64,000 bases of DNA, from the NCBI RefSeq assembly GCF_028769735.1, contig NC_088173.1, positions 63,086,421 through 63,150,420 of the forward strand, in the 5' to 3' direction. The notes beneath the pieces were generated by a model. The model was not told where the DNA came from. It saw nothing but the letters and a program-made list of their open reading frames with translations, and made no database searches. Positions 59,291 to 64,000 of the stretch are shown one piece after another. Numbering within the stretch: position 1 is the first letter of the stretch; the number at the start of each line of letters is the position of its first letter. The stretch is from Zonotrichia leucophrys gambelii. Lineage: Eukaryota > Chordata > Aves > Passeriformes > Passerellidae. The position numbers were made by a program, and so were the translations under genes.

Positions 59291-62200
59291 CTCTAATTTT
59301 TAAAAATTGAAAATTGAGATCAGTTTTTATTACAACACACAATACAGTTTACTCACACTACAATCTAACTTATTTTTGTGCCACACAAAGTAAACTAGCT
59401 TTTGTAGCTATGTTAATACAGGAAGGTCTTTCAGGCTGTTACTGAACCTTGCTATCAAATAATGGCCAACATAAACTAATATTATGGATCTATGCCAAAA
59501 GGAGGAAAAGTTAACTACACCTATAAAATATATCAGTGTTTTGCAGTATTGTTTGTTACAAATATTAAGTAAAAATTAATAAATGCTACAAATTATGGAA
59601 CATAATGGTATTTATTTGGTACTTTTCAGTAGAAGACCAAATCGATTTTTGTAAGTATGAAATGACAGTGTGCACTATTGTAGGTCATATTTGAACTTGC
59701 CAGAGCCCATTATAAATTTATTTATCTTTGCGATCATTTATTTATATTTTCATAGTTTTCACCTGTTTATAAATATAGTGTTGTGGTAATGAAACATAAT
59801 AGGAACAGTGTGATGTTTCCCCCACATACCCAATTTGTTATTTTGACAGATCATAATTTTTGTATTTTGTTGTAATAAAATTATTAGTTCTCTAAAGTTC
59901 TGCTATTTCAAAGAAAGTTAGGAATGTTCAACACATCATATTTCCATGAATATGTGGGATGCACAGTACAATTAATTATCTTATTCAACATCAGAATGTT
60001 ACCCTGTACTCTTACTGGCCTCATTCTTGGCTTTTCACATCTCTTCTTAAAAAATGAGCAACAAGTGCTAAAAGGTAAGACAATAGATATTAAAAGAAAA
60101 TAATATTATTAAGTAGTTTGATGAAGTCTGACAAAATTGGTCTAAATGCATTGTTCATCAACATACATAATAGAGGATAATATCCAAACTCTACTCTGAA
60201 CAATGTCATTAGAGCAGAATTCTTAGAAAAATTCTACAAATGCAGAAAAAAGGTAGTCTAACTGCTACCTACACATAATAAAAAAATATTACTAATTTCA
60301 TTTTTATTACTTTTTTTCCTAGTAATGTGTGAATAGTTAAACAAATCCAAGACTACTAGTAGTTTTTAGGACAACAGATACTTTTTCATGGAATACACTA
60401 TTTTTTCAAGAAAATCTGAAGGAAAATCTTCACAAATAGAAGAATACATCATGATCTTCTTATACTTTTATTTCTCCTGCCATTGCTGAATGATGGGAAA
60501 GATCCTTGGGAGCAGATCTTTAAGCTGTATTCTTAAAAAAAGATTTAATCAAGGTCTGTGCAGTAACAGTTTATCCAGTTTACATCTTGCTTCCTTTAGA
60601 GAACATTAAATCTCAGGAAAAGTAGTTTGAATGCAGAGACCCAAACATATTTGTAATATGTAAGGCAGTATAGTTGAGGTGTTCTAAATACAAAGAATGA
60701 GAATTTATCTTTATCCCAAAAGGTGATTTTTATCAAAGGTGATTTTTATTTTTATATTTGCCTAATCCAAATTGAGGCAAAGTATCACCAAGTTTTCAAC
60801 TGTTTTTCAACTTGACTGTACTCTTTCTGAAGGCATTAGTAGGATATCTTTCAGATGAATGAATGACTAGATTTATAGTGCTCAATAAAGCAAAAATCAG
60901 TGTGCATCATGATAGCAGAATCAGGTCCTACAAGATCATCCAGATGGACTGAAACTTTGAAAAAAACTGCTCATTATTAGGCATCTTTCTCTTTTCGTAT
61001 TCTGAATTGTAACAATAGGGATGCTATTAGTCATTTATAATGCATCTCTCATCAAATATATTGTTTCCATTTTAGTGAATTGTGTTTTTTTAACATAATG
61101 TGATTATTTAGATATTTATTTGGTACCTCCATTGCAATGGGAATATGCTTAGAGATATTCGGAATGATTTTGTGATCTTTGCTGTTTATCTTACTGTATC
61201 TTCTAAATGTTTTTAGATTTTTATGTGAAAAACCAATTTGAGAATATTTTCACTATGTTGAGAGTGGAGATGAGGATTTAATAATTTTATCAAACTATTT
61301 TGTGCAGTCAGTTTCCCCTATCTTCCCACTCAATAAGTGTCTTGATGATGGTTTGAGATAAGGAATTGAGCTAAATGTAAAAATTCTCCTTTCATTAGAC
61401 ACCATTTTTATGGGAAAATATTCTTAACTGCTTTTCCTATTTTAGGGTTTTTTATCAAAACCAAAAATAAAGATATTGAAAAAAGTACAAGACAAAATTT
61501 TCAAATAGCATTACATTAGCAGCCCAAAGTCCTGTTGAAATTTATTTGTGTGAATTTTGTCTGACTGATGGGCGTATCCACCTCTGCCACTTAACCCTGG
61601 AACCTCATCTCTCTTTTTCTGATATTGTTCCTTATACCAGCATGAAACAAACCTCAGTATAACATAGCATATAACGGAACATAACCTCTTCTCCAACATA
61701 ACTTCTCATCCAGGGCTTTGCTAGAAGGTGCTATGCCTTCATCGGGGCAGTGACACTTTGATAAAGCACTAGGGCAATACATCATCAAGGAGCTGCATAG
61801 GGTGATGTATTAGTGTAATACATCAAAATGCCACTGCTCTTGAGAGGCTTGATCCTGCTTCTGTTGAAGTCTGCAGATTATCAGCACTGAGTAAAATGAA
61901 AAGAGGGATCAAGACCATAAGCATGCAAAATGATTTTTATATTCTTATCTTTCCATCTTTTCAAAATATTTTGAACTGCCACATTTACAATCTTAATTTA
62001 GCATTTTAATCAAGGTTTTTATTATATGATTTAAGAAAGGCATAGTGGACTTTGAAATCTGTGTTTACTGTTCTTCCCTTCCATAATCACTGCAGATTTA
62101 TACGATAATAAAGGGAGAGGATTTTGAGTTTGTATGGCTTGCACTGTGAGATTCGGAGTTTGTTGCAGTGGGAATAAAACCTTAAGCACTGGCAATGGAA

Positions 62201-64000
62201 AGGCCCTAACAATCTGAGGCTATAACAACGGCAATAATGTCCTAGGCCAAAAATCACATTACATTAGCAGTATCCTGCCCCTGAAAATGCCTAAATTCCC
62301 CCTTCTTAAACAGGACTGGAAAAAAAACCCTAAAAAACCCTAAAACACACATGTTGTTCTACCCAGTGTTTGGCACATTCAAGATATTTTCTACCCTCTT
62401 TTCCACTTTCATGCTCAGCCTCACAGAAAGCTTTCTACCTACCTTTTTTATACATTCCCTCCTGAGACCTACCAAACCACCCTGAGGCAGCTCATAGTGT
62501 TGTATGTAGCTTTGAGATGAATGGGAAATCAAAATTATTGTTGTTGCTGTATTATAGAAAATAAGCTTCATAAATTTCTCTGCTACTCTTAAATCATCTT
62601 TCACTGGATATGCAACTCTAAAAACTAGTTGCCAAATATGTTTGCATCATGGTATTTCTTAATATTGAGTTCGGGAACTTCCTTCTTCCTGTAAAGAAAG
62701 AGAAAAGGATTATCTTTCTGTGGGCTGAATATGAGGCTCAGGGTCTTTCATGTCCTTTTATGTCCCACATATTCAAATACGTATTTTTCTACTTTGGATT
62801 GTTGTGTAATAGTTTATATCAAGTCAAATTCATCTGCCCTAGTCAGCAGAATTTGAAATCTGTCTGTCATTTAAGTCCTTGCCAAGACATTGAGCTATAT
62901 TTCTAATATGATCCTTTGAATAGGAGATGCATCATTTAAAAATAACACAATATTTTAAAATATTTAAATTAATATTAAAGTAATTATTATTTAAAAATAT
63001 TGTGTAAGAGGCATAGTAATAAATACATGTATTATTATACAATATAATTATAATTATAAAGCATATAATGGCACGACTCACCACTGGTATGCTTTGTGCA
63101 CCTCTGCTGTAATTAGGAGACATAAAATGGAGCGTAAGTGCAGACAGTAAGAGACATAAATAAGACAGCAGTAATCTGCTAAGCAATACTGTATAAATTA
63201 TTTCAGGATGGACTTCATTATTTTTCCTAGTTTATGTAGAAATTAAAACATAAGAAAACAAACATTCTGCAAAAGGTTCTTCTGTTGGGGTTTTGAAACC
63301 TGGAAGATATTTTGACATTATGAAAATCCTTACATTTAAATGTATTAACACCTGAAGTTTGGTGTTCATTTTTTGTTTCTGCAGCAGTAAATTTCTCTAA
63401 ATATTATAATTGCCATAGACATTTATGCCAAAGGAAAAACAAACATGGAAGTATGAAAGCTACTGAAGTGAAATTCAGAGAAATTTTGAAGCTTTTTATC
63501 TATAAGAGTTGCATTTGATCTTTAGCCTTCAAAACAAGTCCTTGAAAATGTAGCCAGATATAAATGAAGGGAACATTTATTGAGCAGGTTTTAAGAAATC
63601 AGCGTCTTAATTTTTGACTTCCTGGGTACTTTCAAATATCAGAGTTTAGCTTTTGCTTTTTTTAATGATAAACTGCAATAAATATGCTTCAATATGCTTT
63701 TTTTTAGAGAAAAACTAAAGAAAATTAATTCACCTTTATAAAGTCTACTTTTTTTTCCTCTTTGGATATTGAAGCTGTAGAACTGAATAACATGTTCTCC
63801 CTAATTTGTTTGGATACAAATAATAAAATTAATTAATAAAAGACTACTTGATCATTTCTATATCTGAATCACAACATTCTCTAAATAATGCAAAGAGGAA
63901 CTCTGGTTTATGGGAAGATTCAGTACATATGACAGTGCATTCTTCTTTCTAAACCAAACAGGAGCAATAGCAATGACTGAAAAAGGAAATATCACATTAC
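59291..64000. other. AT-rich unique DNA, no gene recognised
   Basis: No gene or mobile element is recognised. A small inverted repeat lies at 61776-61811: AATACATCA and TGATGTATT are perfect 9-base arms around an 18-base loop, with a further AATACATCA at 61817. Two CCCTAAAA-like words at about 62327-62344 are too short to matter. Confidence 0.55.

Noticed and set aside
58605..59297. CCAAT (58605-58609) and CTAAT (59293-59297) as target duplications of the inverted LTR
   Set aside because: One mismatch, and the right copy does not sit next to a CA end, so the pair is not convincing.
62320..62345. CCCTAAAAAACCCTAAAA as an interstitial telomere remnant
   Set aside because: Only two imperfect words in an A-rich run. 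Too short to separate from chance.
1..64000. tRNA, rRNA, CRISPR or bacterial-type operons
   Set aside because: I saw no tRNA arm pairs with B-box sequence, no spaced direct repeats and no dense same-strand coding. The window is typical vertebrate non-coding DNA.

Overview
The window looks like non-coding DNA from a bird, most likely a songbird (oscine passerine). The background is AT-rich and I recognise no protein-coding exon, tRNA, rRNA or other RNA gene. The avian assignment rests on CR1 retroposons in at least eight separable pieces, several ending in the family's ATTCTATG-like 3' repeat. The songbird assignment rests on a short solo LTR at 54066-54454, which I recall as a common passerine ERVK-type LTR, and on an ERVL-type solo LTR at 16220-17207 that is widespread in birds. 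The species and chromosome cannot be read from the sequence. The window is either a gene desert or the inside of a very large intron.

Layout. 1-10183: AT-rich unique DNA with a degenerate LTR fragment (6595-6790) and a short CR1 tail (7630-7758). 10184-12148: the most unusual object, about 11 tandem units of about 179 bp. Each unit carries telomere-like CCCTAA motifs in both orientations, so each can fold into a long-armed hairpin. 12149-19664: unique DNA, a 988-bp ERVL-type solo LTR with perfect 5-bp target duplications, and TA microsatellites. 19665-31000: a CR1 3' end, a long unique stretch, a CR1 inserted into an older CR1 (28020-29195), and a further CR1 (30095-30911). 31000-44160: unique DNA, a GC-rich block (35870-36340), a CR1 lacking its 3' end (37026-37790) and a CR1 tail (40513-40578). 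44171-44440: 54 uninterrupted GAAGG units. 48076-49414: a CR1 joined directly to an LTR-like block. 54066-54454: the ERVK-type solo LTR. 58610-59290: an inverted relative of the LTR block at 48475-49414. The rest is AT-rich and unassigned.

There is no gene network to describe. Activity here is mobile-element insertion and decay, tandem-repeat growth and possible recombination between repeats. The open reading frames are short, lack recognisable domains or splice structure, and many lie inside repeats. The telomere-motif palindromic satellite is the best candidate for something undescribed. Repeat family names come from memory of avian repeats, and no database was searched.
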